DNA of 64,000 nt, taken from Elmis aenea. Lineage: Eukaryota; Arthropoda; Insecta; Coleoptera; Elmidae. The stretch covers positions 31,924,788 to 31,988,787 of the forward strand of contig OX393581.1 in assembly GCA_947652605.1 (NCBI GenBank), in the 5' to 3' direction. Shown here piece by piece: positions 26,801-38,677 of the stretch; within the stretch, counting starts at the first letter, position 1, and the number at the start of each line of letters is the position of its first letter. A program made the position numbers and the translations under genes. The notes beneath the pieces were generated by a model. It was not told where the DNA came from. It made no database searches and saw nothing but the letters and a program-made list of their open reading frames with translations.

Positions 26801-29800
26801 ATATGCTACAGTACATATATACTTATTACTTAGAAATAAACGCATAGTTTTGAAAAAAAAATTCATAACTCGTTAAAAAGAGCAAAGAAACTAGTTATTT
26901 TCACAGAAAAGGTTGGAAACATATGTAACTCCAGCTACTGAAAAGTAGGGGTCATAAAGCCTAACCAAAAAAAAATTACACAATAAAAAAGAGGCTGGGG
27001 TGTCTGGAACACCCCGCGCGAGTCACGGCGGGTTAAGTAAACAGCAATGAAAATTTTTTACTTACAGGTGAACGGGTGATAGCAGCAGGTGATTCGGCAG
27101 GCGCCAACTTAATATTAGGAATGTCTTTGAAGTGTGTGGATATGAATGTGCCTCCTCCTATGGGTTTGTTTTTAGCCTATGCTCCCACATGGATCAATTT
27201 TGTGCCGTCCCCAGCTCGATTATTGTGCATGATGGACCCATTACTACCATTTGGTTTTATGATGCGATGTTTAAAAGGTAAAGTGATTCCTTTAAACTGT
27301 TGTATTGTTTCACAATTGGCATTTAAATACACCTCACATATGAAATTGCATTGAGAGTTTCGCAAAAACCAATTAACTATCCTGACTTCCCCCACCTCTC
27401 GTTGGCCCTGGATGCCCTTAAAAAATATTTTACAACAAACAAAATTATAATTTAAGATGTTCGCTACCCGCTGGCTCATATATGAGCTACATGGCGCGCC
27501 AAACAGATTACCGGCTCATATATGAGACGTTGGCACATACACAGTTAATAATAAATTTTTTCGTGAAGTCTAAAGCAACTACATTCATGTTAGGTGGTTG
27601 TCTACAGAAATCTATGAATCACATTTGAGATGCGTGGTCTCAAGTTAGGACCAAGTTTAGAAGTTATGTCAAATGTTTTAAGTTTCTTATCTGTTTTGTA
27701 TTATTTCCTTATTATTATTTTATTCTAGTTAAAGGAAATAAAAGTTTAGTTTGCTTCATATTTTATACAGGGTTCTCGTTTTTCGAGGGCCACTATGGGG
27801 ATCTCGTAAACGGTAAGAGTTACGACTTCGGTTAAATTAGGGCAAAGTTGTATATTTAGGTGCTTAATAATTTGACGCAAACAGAACTTATCTAGCTCTT
27901 TTAGTTTTTGAGATGTAGGGGAAAAAGTAAAAAAATGGATTTTTGTTTTTTGCCCGTAACTTTTTCATTTGATGTCGAATTTAATTTCTGTAAAAACATT
28001 TTCATGGTCACTTTTTGCAAGGAATCAAATTCCCCAATTATATTTTTCGTGCGACGTTTTGCTTTTTTTTAAACCATCATCAGGTCAATTTTTTCTTATG
28101 GACGCTATATTTGATTTTAACGCCAATTTGTAGAGCATTTTATTCAGAATTCGACAATGTAGAACACAAAGCACATTTTGAAACAATTGTTGTTAAAAAT
28201 GGCAAAAACAAATATTTTATTTAAAACAAATCCTAATTGACATGGTAAATAATTGTCTTTGCCCGTTTTTCCTTAGAAGCACGTAAGTAAACCGCATGAA
28301 AATACTATTAAAGGAATTTAATTAAAAAAATAGGTAATAATAAATATGTTAGGAATCCATTACATTGTTCACTTGTTAGCAAATATTTTTAGAATATTTT
28401 CTTTGGTAAAGTAATAAATTTCTCTAAAATGTGTATTTAATCCTTATTTGACATACAATTATTTGTAATAAAAAAATAACCAGTTATGCCTTTTATCTGC
28501 GTTAATGACATCTAATAAGCAAAAGGCGTAAACAGATTTCTGGACGTTTTTTGTAAACTATGAACACTTATATTATTTGATTACGAAAATTTTGTTACAA
28601 ATAATTGTATGCCAAACAAGGATTAAATACAAATTTTAGAGAAATTTATTACTTAACCAAAGAAAATATTCTAAAAATATTTGCTAATAAGTGAACAATG
28701 TTAATGCATTCCTAAATATTTAACATTACCTATTTTTTTAATTAAATCCCTTTAATAGTAATTTCATGCAGTTTACTTACGTGCTTCCAAGGAAAAAGAG
28801 ACAAAGACAATTATTTCAAAAAAGTCCCAAGTGTTATACATTGTCGAATTCAGAAAAAAATGCTTTACAAATTGGCGTTAAAATCAGATATAGCGTCCAT
28901 AAGAAAAAATTGACCTGATGATGGTTTTAAAAAAACGAAACGTCGCACGAAAAATATAATTGGGGAATTTGATTCCTTGCAAAAAGTGACCATGAAAAAG
29001 TTTTAACAGAAATTAAATTCGACATCAAATGAAAAAGTTACGGGCAAAAAACAGAAATCCACTTTTTTACTTTTTTCCCTATATCTCAAAAACTAAAAAA
29101 ACTAGATAGGTTCTGCTTGCATCGAATTATTAAGCACCTGAATTTACAACTTTGCCCTAATTTAACCGAAGTCGTAACTCTTACCGTTTAAGAGATCCCC
29201 ATAGTGGCCCTCGAAAAACGAAAACCCTGTATAATCAAAAAATTTATTTAATAATCAAATTTTTTTTCTAGGCCATTTCACATATATATTGTGACTCATA
29301 TACCTACACCTAACAGTAGAAGGACTCATGACTAAATAATAATGATAAAAAATATGGGACACATGGTCTATTTGATTAAACATGACCCTTGTTTGGGTCT
29401 ATTCTATGAACTGTACTACTTACACACGTCTCACATATGAGTCATAAAAATATTAATCAAAACTAATATTAAAATCATATTTTCGGAAGTATTTTTGTGT
29501 ATAATTTTACTAAAATATGAAATGGATCTGTGGTAAAGGTTCACTTTTACATATGGGTAGCAAACGTGTGCATATGATTCATTAACGCATCTGCTTCTCA
29601 GAAACCAAAATTAAAATTGTTTGAAACATTTTCAATAAAGTGGTACAATACCATTACCAAAGATGTTTATAGAGCAATAACCCTTATTATTATAAGCTTG
29701 TGGCTCACTGCATTGCTAAATTTTAATGTTAATACTAAGTATCAAATATAATTCAGAAAATGCTACTGTTGGAAAGAACTGTTAACCTTTTCGTTGCGCT

Positions 29801-32800
29801 GGATGAGTATACTCGCCAAATTTTAACGCGGCCCAAGGTGCTCGAGACGAGTTAACTCGCATGTGCTATTTAAATAGGAAAGACCTCAAAAAGAGTATTA
29901 TTAAAGGTATATTTTCCTTGTATATGTGAATCAATATAGCACCAAATACATCATTTTAAATAATTTGGAAAGTATTCTAACAGCGGTTGAGTGCTCTGGA
30001 CGAGTATACTTGCCAAGAATTTATATTCAAGGGTGATGCTATACACATTAGGTTTAAAAAAATGTTGTTTTACTTAGAAAAGTGTTTATTAAAATGTGTT
30101 ATTTCTATTATAGCATATGCATCCCCGGATCGTAGTAATTTTGCTCTGAACCCTCGAAATGGGGCAACATCCCCTGACACTGAAAGTTTTGAAGAAATCT
30201 CACAGTCAGATTTGGTTGAACTTCAGGCTCACAAATCTCCGATATCTGAAGCATCTGACACCTTAACGTATGGATCTCTTAGTTCGCCAACTGTTGAGGA
30301 AGCAAAAGTTGATACTGTTAGAGAAATAGACATTGATCTTAATCTTTCTGATCAAAGTTCTAGTCAGCAATACGTGTCTGATATACTGGAGAAATACGTA
30401 TTAGGTAAGTTAATTTTAAATTGTGCAAAAAAGATTATAAAATTTCCGATAAATTCGATAAATCATTATTGGCAATATTATCTTAAAAAAATATCGATAA
30501 AGGCTCATAAAACATTTTAATTCACTTTGCATTTAATTTTATTACTTTTTCCCAGTTTAACTTCTGATTATGCAGTGATTTTATTTTAGATTCTGATACC
30601 GATACAGATGGAACAAAAACTGCAATTTTAAAACAAGAAAATATAAATGATATTCCTGCAGAAGAAACTAGCCAATATTCAATACAAAGGAAACTTTCCA
30701 ATTTTGTGGCACATTTACGAGGACAAATTGGCAATTGGGTTGGATATAAACGACTAAGCAATGCGGCCTTGTTACTTGATTCTGAACATGAACGAAATAT
30801 TTTGGACGAATTTAAATTTACTGTTCCTAGTGATCCATTTTTGAGTCCGTACTTAGCACCTGACGGTATATTAAGCAAATTGCCACCAGTTAAAGTATTG
30901 GTAAGTATAAAACCAACTGCCTGTTTATCTGAGACACTATAATGATCTTATAACAGAAGACAGTCTTATTAATGGAACAAAAATCATGAAATTAAAAAGT
31001 ACTTTGATATTTTCGTGATTTTTGCTAGATACGTTTATTAAAAATAATGTCCAAGAGTAATAATTTACTTCAAAACTTAATCAATCATTAGATCTTAAGA
31101 TTGTTTTATTATGATTATTTTTTTAATATTTGATTATACATACATGCATTTAAAATACAACATATAATTTTTTTTTTATTGCTATCAAATGTGTTTGTGG
31201 TCTTATTAAAAGTTTATCTGTTTCTCTTTTTAAAAAAATTGATATTGAACATGGTAACAATAATAGAGAATTATATTTTTGTTGATTGAAAATTTTAATT
31301 TAGTTTGAATTACCTATTAACAAAAAAAAGTAAAGGGCATATACAGGGTCCTTCACTATTCGATGGGGCACTATTGCTATCTCCATAAATGATGAAAATA
31401 CAAGGTTGATTAAGTGGACAATATTTGCTATTTAGATGTGTATTTTACTACCAACATTTTATAACTAACAAAATCTAGCAAAATTGTCTCCTCCAGCATT
31501 TTTGTGTCTTAACAACTTTGGCCGAAATATTTCAGTTTGTACTTTTGATCGATATCGGTTTTCTCGTTATATCACGCAAGCCATGGAAATTTTAAAGAAA
31601 ACTATATCTTGTTTAACACGTTCGCTGGAACTGCAAGTATGCTCGTAGGTGATGTACACGCTTCACAGGTCAACTATGAGTATACTCGTTCGACTTTCTA
31701 GGTCAAGTACGAGTTAGTTCGTAGTATACGCATGTTAAACTGAATGCTTGGCCTCTAAATAAAGCATAGTTGGTGTTTGGACGCTTGTCAAGACTAAAAT
31801 AATTTTTATTTAAAAAACTAAAATTATACTTTCCGATGCAAAATAAAACAAAAACTACATGTTTGAAATATTTTAAATGTGTAAAAACATTGCCCAAGCA
31901 ACTTTTTAAGCCGAATCGGATGTTGGTCACAAATTTTTTCCACATCGATTCGTTTTTGTTTTATTACAACCAACTTTATTTTTTCTTATGGGCGCAATTT
32001 TTGCTATTTATATACTCAAATAACATTTATTTTTCTGAATTCATTGATGTATCATACATGGTATTTTACTTCTTTATTAATCGCCAAATAAAAAAAAAAG
32101 GGTTTTAAACAATAACCATTATAAATCAGGTAGGCCGGTCGTTACTTGTCACATTAATACATTCGTAAAAATGAACTTTAATCACGAAGACAAACGTGAT
32201 ATGCTGCCAATTTTTTATTAATTGAATAGGAATTCTATATTGTCAAGTCAACGATATGCAGAAACATATCCTGAAAGAAGACAACCCTCGCACACATATT
32301 TTTGTGCGTTGGACAGAAACTTAAGGGAATATGACAGACAGGTTTCAGATGAAAATTTAAAAATACATTTTTATTACAAACAGATATGGGAAAAAACACT
32401 ATATTTCTATGTTAAACAGAAACTTGAGTAAATTTGAATAAAGAATGTAATAAAGTATAACAAAACTTAGAAGGTTTAAAAAATTCGCAGCATATCGCGT
32501 TTTACTTCGTTATTTAAGTTCATTTTTACGAATTTATTAATCTGACAAGTAATAGGCTTTCAAAACTTTTAGTTTGTTAAATGGTTGTCATGGAAACAAC
32601 ATATCAAACTTCAATGATTAAACTTCAACCACCAGCGTACTGATTTATAGTGGTTATTGTTAAAAACGCATTTTTTCAAATTTGACAATGAAACAAGAAG
32701 TAAAATACCATAGGTGATACATCAATTTATTCAGTAAAATTAATGCTATTTGATTATGTAAATAACAAACATTGCGCCTATATGAAAAAACAAAGTTGGT

Positions 32801-34165
32801 TGTCATTAAAACAAAAACGAGTCGATCTAGCAAAAATTTGTGGCTACTATTCGATTCGGCTTAAAAAGTGGCTTGAGCAATGTTTTTACACATTTAAAAT
32901 ATTTCAAACTCCAAAGGAATTAAAGCTGATTTTTAAAAATCGTATTTTCCATTTTTTCCTAATTTTCTCGGATACCATTTGAGATATTTCCAATTTCTCT
33001 TTGGATTATCAATGAGCATCGAATTTAGCAACTTTTCCAAGTTTAAACCTACTCTAGCTATTATAATAAGGGAGATCCCCTTGCTTAAACTTGAATTTCA
33101 ATCACCCTGTATAAAGCATGCTAGAAAAATGTTAGTGTTATATTTGAAACAAAAAAAAACGTAAAAAACTTGAAAAAATACAATACGAACGTAAGATAAT
33201 CGATATACTACAAACATATAAAAGAAATTAAATTAATTTTCTGATTAATAAAAATTTATAAATGATATGTTTTGAAACACTTTGCACGCACAGAACTGGT
33301 TTTACTCACAAAATTGTGTAAAATTAACAGTGCTATACATGGGCAAATTACAAAATCACATACTCTAGCTACGAGATATCTTGTAGTGTTTTTGCGGCTA
33401 AAGCCGTGGCAGCGAACGCGTTAAAATACCCTCCTAAATAGCTAATAGCAATAGTGCCACATCAAAAACTGAAATATCCTGTATACTTATATAAAGGTAC
33501 AAAATGCAGGATGTAATCCCTGGTCACACATCACACTAAACTTATGAATAAAAATAAATTTAAAAAGGTAATGCCTAATGCTTGAATTGGTTGGCACAAA
33601 TTGGCCATCACATTAACCTCTGAAGTTTTTTTTTGTGGAAACGTTGAACTATATATTAACTTGATTATAAAAATATCACCGTTTTTCCTGTTCTTATGTT
33701 ATTTATAATTATAAACCAGTTAATTAAAATCATTTAGAAGAATTTTTTACATCATTTGTAGCATGTGACAATATCACAGTTTTTTTAAGTGTTTTAGCTT
33801 TGTTAATATTATAATTAATAACTTTGATTGTGTTTTGTTATAGACTGTAGAAATGGATCCTTGCCTTGATGACTGTGTTATGTTAGCAAAACGTTTAAAA
33901 AAATTAAATAACGTTGTTAGCTTGGATGTGTTGAAAGGCCTACCTCATGGATTTTTAAATTTTTCCCTAGTAAGTACATTTTTGTTAGGTATTTAGACTG
34001 ATTTATCCAAAAAAAAACGATTCAGTAACAAATTATGAATTTGTCCTAAGTCCTCTTTAATTTTTTCCCCTTCAGTTGTCTAAGGAAGCCCATGAAGGTT
34101 CGAAACTTTGTGCCCAACGTATCAAAGAATTATTGGATCTGGACAATTTACCTCCTCTACAATAA
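17802..34165 (+). CDS. Hsl: Hormone-sensitive lipase
   Basis: Eleven exons join in frame to 758 aa: 17802-18190, 18242-18428, 18486-18564, 21852-22133, 22192-22290, 23688-23900, 27068-27277, 30114-30404, 30590-30900, 33844-33969, 34076-34165. Length matches animal HSL. Residues 1 to about 310 are the HSL N-terminal domain; about 340-758 are the alpha/beta-hydrolase domain. The oxyanion motif is HGGG at 352-355, the nucleophile Ser426 in GDSAG, Asp692 in DPCLDD, His722 in LPHGF. A 160-residue Ser/Thr/Glu-rich insert (about 487-650) corresponds to the phosphorylated regulatory module and contains an RKLS site fitting basophilic kinases such as PKA. The enzyme hydrolyses diacylglycerol and sterol or retinyl esters on lipid droplets. 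The likely start is ATG 17802 (MTDPTAVP); the upstream GTG at 17781 is not a eukaryotic start. Introns of 51-58 bp alternate with introns of 1.4-3.3 kb that hold transposons. AATAAA overlaps the stop. Confidence 0.95.
19639..20122. mobile_element. hAT-type MITE in HSL intron 3
   Basis: Ends are CAGTGGTCCCCAACC and the mirrored GGTTGGGGACTACTG. Flanking 8-mers GTGTAAGA (19631-19638) and ATGTAAGA (20123-20130) differ at one base, consistent with an aged hAT target duplication. No transposase. Confidence 0.78.
20170..20478. mobile_element. hAT-type MITE filled with ATCGATAT iterations
   Basis: Ends are TAGGGGTGGGCGATAT and its exact inverse. A perfect 8-bp duplication CTTTTTAT flanks it (20162-20169, 20479-20486). 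Most of the 309 bp interior consists of iterated ATCGATAT/TCGATATTCCGATAT words in both arms, giving strong self-complementarity. Confidence 0.85.
22440..23294. mobile_element. TTAA-flanked piggyBac-like MITE in HSL intron 5
   Basis: TTAA flanks both sides (22436-22439, 23295-23298). Ends read CCCCTTAACGCGTTC and the mirrored GAGCACGTTAAGGGG. Near the right end are two imperfect copies of GCCCGAGTTAACTCGGG. A lone ACAGGGTGGTGAATT end at 22604 marks a truncated hairpin MITE inside. Confidence 0.7.
25068..26084. mobile_element. hAT-type element, about 1.0 kb, in HSL intron 6
   Basis: Ends are TAAGGTGACCAGA and the mirrored TGGTCACCTTA. A perfect 8-bp duplication TTTTATAG flanks it (25060-25067, 26085-26092). 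Near the right end are GCGGGAC and CTGTCCCGCC words like those in the element at 11751. No transposase frame is recognised. Confidence 0.82.
26237..27032. mobile_element. TTAA-flanked piggyBac-like MITE ending just before HSL exon 7
   Basis: TTAA is present at 26233-26236 and 27033-27036. The terminal repeat CCCGCCGTGACTCGCGC is perfect over 17 bp, and starts with CCC like piggyBac ends. Internal GGGGTGT and ACACCCC words repeat near both ends. The right end is only 35 bp from the exon 7 start (27068), so the insertion lies close to the branch-point region. Confidence 0.82.
27767..29231. mobile_element. Long hairpin MITE, 1.46 kb, in HSL intron 7
   Basis: The left end ACAGGGTTCTCGTTTTTCGA is mirrored at 29211-29231. 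The arms (about 700 bp each) stay alignable nearly to the centre around 28500, for example the inverted GGAATCAAATTCCCCAATTA blocks. Transcribed inside the HSL pre-mRNA it would form a very long hairpin. Confidence 0.78.
29780..30010 (+). repeat. Fragment of a TTAA-type element upstream of HSL exon 8
   Basis: GTTAACCTTTTCGTTGCGCTGGA is followed by GATGAGTATACTCGCC and GACGAGTTAACTCGC, subterminal palindromes like those in other TTAA elements here. A second partial copy of the CTGGAYGAGTATACT segment follows at about 29993. No matching inverted end was found, so it is probably truncated or rearranged. Confidence 0.45.
31342..33484. mobile_element. Composite: ACAGGGTCC-type MITE carrying further insertions, in HSL intron 9
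   Basis: The left end ACAGGGTCCTTCACTATTCG and inner GGGGCACTATTGCTAT block are mirrored at about 33440-33484. Inside lies a TTAA-flanked element, which itself contains part of the hairpin family found complete at 61560-62902 (shared words at about 31864-31930 and 32920-33114). Confidence 0.62.
31617..33420. mobile_element. TTAA-flanked piggyBac-like element, about 1.8 kb
   Basis: TTAA flanks at 31613-31616 and 33421-33424. Ends read CACGTTCGCTGG and the mirrored CAGCGAACGCG. Just inside the left end are GAGTATACTC and related words. It contains a hairpin MITE remnant and no transposase frame. Confidence 0.65.
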
Positions 34166-37100
34166 ACACAACAATGAATAGGAGCAAAATTGATATTAAA
34201 TATAATCTCATATTTAAATTAATAATTTTAGATTGTTAAAGTAGGTTTGGGCAAAAATAGAACCGAAATTAGGTAGCACCAATATACACCAAGTATAATA
34301 CTTAATACTTTATTAGTATGAATTTATTAGCCAATAGCCGCAGAGCAGCTTTAAGTTATGATTTCTGGTTATAAAAATATGATGTGTACTTTTAGAGTCT
34401 AAAACATGAAAATTAACCTTTAAATTTTATGAAATAAGGATTTTTAACAATAAAATATTCACTTTTAATGGTCAAAACACACGGGAGTTGTTCATCTCGC
34501 CTTTTGCATCTTGCAATATAGTAAAGCACCTTATTAAGAAGGTGCTTATTATATGGCTGCAACTATACATCATTTAATTCAATATTTGTTTGCGTAAACG
34601 GTTGTTTTAGATTTTTTTTAAAACAATTTTAAAAGAAAAGACGTTATGAAATCTAAAACATACAAAATATAAAAGTGTTCTATTTAAAATAACATTTTTA
34701 CAAATTGATATGCTCTAACAAAACTCTACAAAGTTAATAATATTTTTGAGTGATGTAGTTAATGACTATGTTTGTAATAAACTTTTTTTATGATTACAAC
34801 CAACAGGGATAACGAGAAATTCATCATGGCTGTAATACAGTACATAATGATTCAATCAGTCACAAGCTGATTTCGGGCAACTTAATTCTGAAAAACAAAC
34901 AAATGTATTTGCTGGTGAGGTACACTACAGTAGTACACCAATAGGTTTATAATTGGTTTAGTTTTACCTCGTCACATGACAACATCGTGGCAAGTGAACT
35001 AACTACTCCAGTGTTTTTACTCTTAGATGCATTTCAGTCTTTAATAATTTAAGTCCACAACAAGAATAAGATAAAAACTTAAAAATTTCATGAAAATGTT
35101 ACCAAAAAAATAATTGTTAAATATATTAGATTTTTGCTGCACGAAATAAAACTTTTCATCAATTGTTTTCATGTATCCCTAAAAAGACTGGAAACTTATT
35201 TTTGAAAAAATATATACGATAATGATTATTTTTAATTCGGACAATACTGTTGATTAACACTTTTGTGTTATATACAGGGTGATTTTTTAAACAAGTGGTA
35301 ATCGTGACTCTAAAGTAAATATTTAATGATATAGCTTTTACTTATACAAATTAACTTTGTTAGAATTAAGGCAGTATTTTTGGAAATGTTATCAATTACT
35401 TATTTTTCACATGCTGGAGCTATTTTACATATTTTTTATCATCATTCGCAGTCAATTTTACAGCACTAGTTTTAAAATCACTCGATATAATAAATTTGAA
35501 AAAGTATGAATTGGTTTTTTAACCAAAATGCCTAAAACTTAAAAAAAAGTCTGATAGATTTCATTTATAATCTAATAGCTTTAAATATGTGCGGTTTTAT
35601 ATATGTCTTTTATATGTGTTCCAATAAAAATGTTCCAGATATCTTGATCAGTACATATTTACATGTGAAGACTAATTGTTAAAGAGATCATGGTTTACGT
35701 CGCTGTGATGCTTGACTTTTATTTTCACTTCCTGTCTTATTGGAATAGTTTGGAAACTTCATTGATGATATACCAGTAAGCAATAATTTTCTCATTTGTT
35801 TGTGTTTATGTTAACATGGGTAAACACTAAACAGAGTATATTTAAGCAGATTTGAATGAAATTCCTTGATTTTGTACCAGAATATCTAAATATTATCATC
35901 AAACAAAAACTATTGCAATCAGACCAATTTCATAGCACAATTATTGTATTTTGAAATTGATTTTATTGCGTGAAGTGAAATGAACAATTGAATATTACAG
36001 ATTACAGTATATTTATTTCATATGTAAAATGTGCAAAACTTTTGTTGATCGAGATACATTTTGGGACACGTTTTTAGTCACATGATACATGGTTATTATT
36101 AATTTTCTTACGTGTAATTTTTGCAGAATTGCATAAATTTACATTAACAAGTGCCCAATCCTATTAGATGTAAGGATTTTTTTCGAAAATTAAGTGTTGT
36201 ATATGTAAACTTATTTTATTTCATATGATTAGCAGTATGTGTGATATTATTTTAAAAATAATTTGGTATTGTGGTACTGTTTATGCTTTATTTTATTTTT
36301 TATTTGTAAATTTTAATAACATTTTAAATACAAATAATTGTTTGTATGATTTGTGATATAACTATTTTTTTATGTGCGTTGGTTTTTGTAAAAATATGTA
36401 TAATGGTCAGCCCAAAACTTTCTACATATATTATAAATCTAGTTAGTTAACAGTTATAAGTAAATTACAAGAAGAGTTGCCGATTTGTTACAAATCGAAA
36501 CATTTCTGCATTTTGAATTACCTTTGTAGTCGGTTTTTAGTGCTTCATCAGTTATAATAAGTCCACAGGAAATTCTCAAAATTTTATTTTTATAACTATA
36601 ACAGAATGTAATGTTTTTTATTTCGACCATTTCACATGGCTGAATGATCTAAAAGCAGATCAATCCAATGAAAATCATACAATCGGTAATTCTTAAATAC
36701 ATCATAATATCTCTGACTGTCCATTTTATGCACAAAAAAAAGCTAGTGATGTAATGAACTTCGTGATGGCAAAAATCCAAAAACATTGTTTAATTTATTT
36801 AATTATAGTTTTTAAATAATCTAAACTTGTAGGAGTAATTTTTATTATGCAGTTATTAAGAAATAATCAAAACAGTTAAAAAGTGTTGTGACATAGATTA
36901 ACATGATATTCTCAAATTTTATCGTTTTTAAGTATACAGGGTGTAAAATTAAAAGTTGGAACATTAAAATGTAGAAGCAAAATGAAGTATTTGAAAAATT
37001 TAGTTTCTCATTTGTTTTACAAAACGCATATAAATACGAAAGTTTATCAGATTTAGCAAATTCAATGAAAAATATTTAATAATAATTCATAATTTCTGTT

Positions 37101-37753
37101 ACAGAAGTATCAAGCAGAGTGTTTACATTTCTAATTTTTATTGTGTTATATTTTACTTTTAAATTTTGTTATAGTTATGGCAAATTACTTTGAAAATTAT
37201 AAAATATTGTTTTAAAGTTAATAATAAATTTGCTAAAGAATTAAGCCCGATTTACAGCCTGTATATGAGGCAAGGCAGGCGAAATATTTTTATAAAGTAA
37301 TTCTGCAATTTCAATCTAATTTACATAATAAAAAATTTCATTTTTAAATCTTTTAACATTTAAATGTAATAAAATGGGAAAATACTTATTTAATGACATT
37401 ATTTATTTTTATTTATTTAGTTTATAATATACTTGTCTATCTTTTTTAAACTTTGCTATTTATAATCATAATATAAAGAATGCTTTTTCTGTGATTATTT
37501 AAATAATTCATTACCAAATATTTTAAATTTTTGGAAATCAAATTCATGAAGGATAAATAAACTGTATTCAAAAATATTACTTTATACAGTTTGTGAGATT
37601 TATGTTTGAATAGTTTGTTTTGGAGGATTAATGTTAATAATTTATTTGCAAATCAATACAATTTTATTAGTTAACTATCATTTAGCAAAAATCATATTCA
37701 TTAATCTAATAAAATTTAAATCCTTCAATAATGAAATTATCGATTAAGCTTTG
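34166..37753. other. HSL 3' flank and intergenic DNA
   Basis: AT-rich with no gene recognised. AATAAA-type signals occur at 34161 (overlapping the stop codon), 34449 and 34781, so the 3' UTR end is ambiguous. A small stem-loop AAGCACCTT-ATTAAG-AAGGTGCTT lies at 34524-34547. Lone ACAGGGTG MITE ends occur at about 35275 and 36938, without visible partners. Confidence 0.45.
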
Positions 37754-37761
37754 AGCTAACC

Positions 37762-38669
37762 TAGGGTTGCCAGATTTTGAAAAACCAAATATTGGACATG
37801 GGTGTTTCTAAAAAAAAGGTACTGCGATCCCTTAAACTTTATCATTAAATCATTTGTTTGTACATTATATTAGTTTTTGGCACTTCAGGCCTCATATTTA
37901 GGACTACTTTTAGCATTCTTTAAACTGTAAACACGATTATTTTATTGTATCGCTTTATCTATGATAATAATTAAGCATGTTATTAATGCAAATTCCTTGG
38001 AATTGTCAGTTTTTATGATTTACAAATCAATTTGGGTAAGATTATCTCCCCTAGTTATTTTAGAAAAAAAGTGCATTTAGATTTTTTATAGAGAAAAAAA
38101 TTCTGTGTTAAATGTAATTCACATTAGATTTTAGTTTTCCAATAACTAAATATTGAAAAAATATTGCAAAACGCCGTTTTGACAAAAATCTGTAGTGCCT
38201 TGGAATTATGCTGTGACAATTGCCTATCCTAATGCCGCTTATACTGTCACTTTAACGTGAAGTTCATTCTTAATTGTCATTTTTATTATTTCTTTGAATG
38301 ACAACATAACTAATTGTGTAAAATACATGTTAAATAAAATATAAACGACAATTATGAATAAACTTCACGTCAAAGTGACAGTATAAGCGGCATTAGGATG
38401 AGCAGTTGTCAGCATAATTCCAAGGCACTACAGATTTTTGTCAAAACTGCTATTTGCAATTTTCTTAATTTCCAGTCATTGGAACACTAAAAATTAATAT
38501 TGATTACATTTATAGACACAATTATTTTTTTTTCTACAAAAAACTTAAATGCACTTTTTTTCTAAAATGATTAGGAGTGATATATACAACTTTTAAAATT
38601 TTACCATTGAAATTACTATGTTGTGTGATCAAATTTTACACCCTGTATATGGTACGTTTGGCAACCCTA
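37762..38669. mobile_element. hAT-type element carrying a family-b hairpin MITE
   Basis: Ends are TAGGGTTGCCA and the exact inverse TGGCAACCCTA. A perfect 8-bp duplication AGCTAACC flanks it (37754-37761, 38670-38677). The right two-thirds (about 38030-38648) is a family-b hairpin MITE whose left terminus is eroded. Confidence 0.82.
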
Positions 38670-38677
38670 AGCTAACC

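Noticed and set aside
27459..29568. TTAA-type element enclosing the 27767 hairpin
   Set aside because: GTTCGCTACCCG and TGGGTAGCAAACGT are roughly inverse, and CTCATATATGAG words recur, but no TTAA lies at the right boundary, so the ends cannot be fixed.
29987..30113. Open frame running into HSL exon 8 from upstream
   Set aside because: The upstream part is transposon-derived sequence read through a clear CTATTATAG acceptor ending at 30113. The exon joins exon 7 in frame at 30114.
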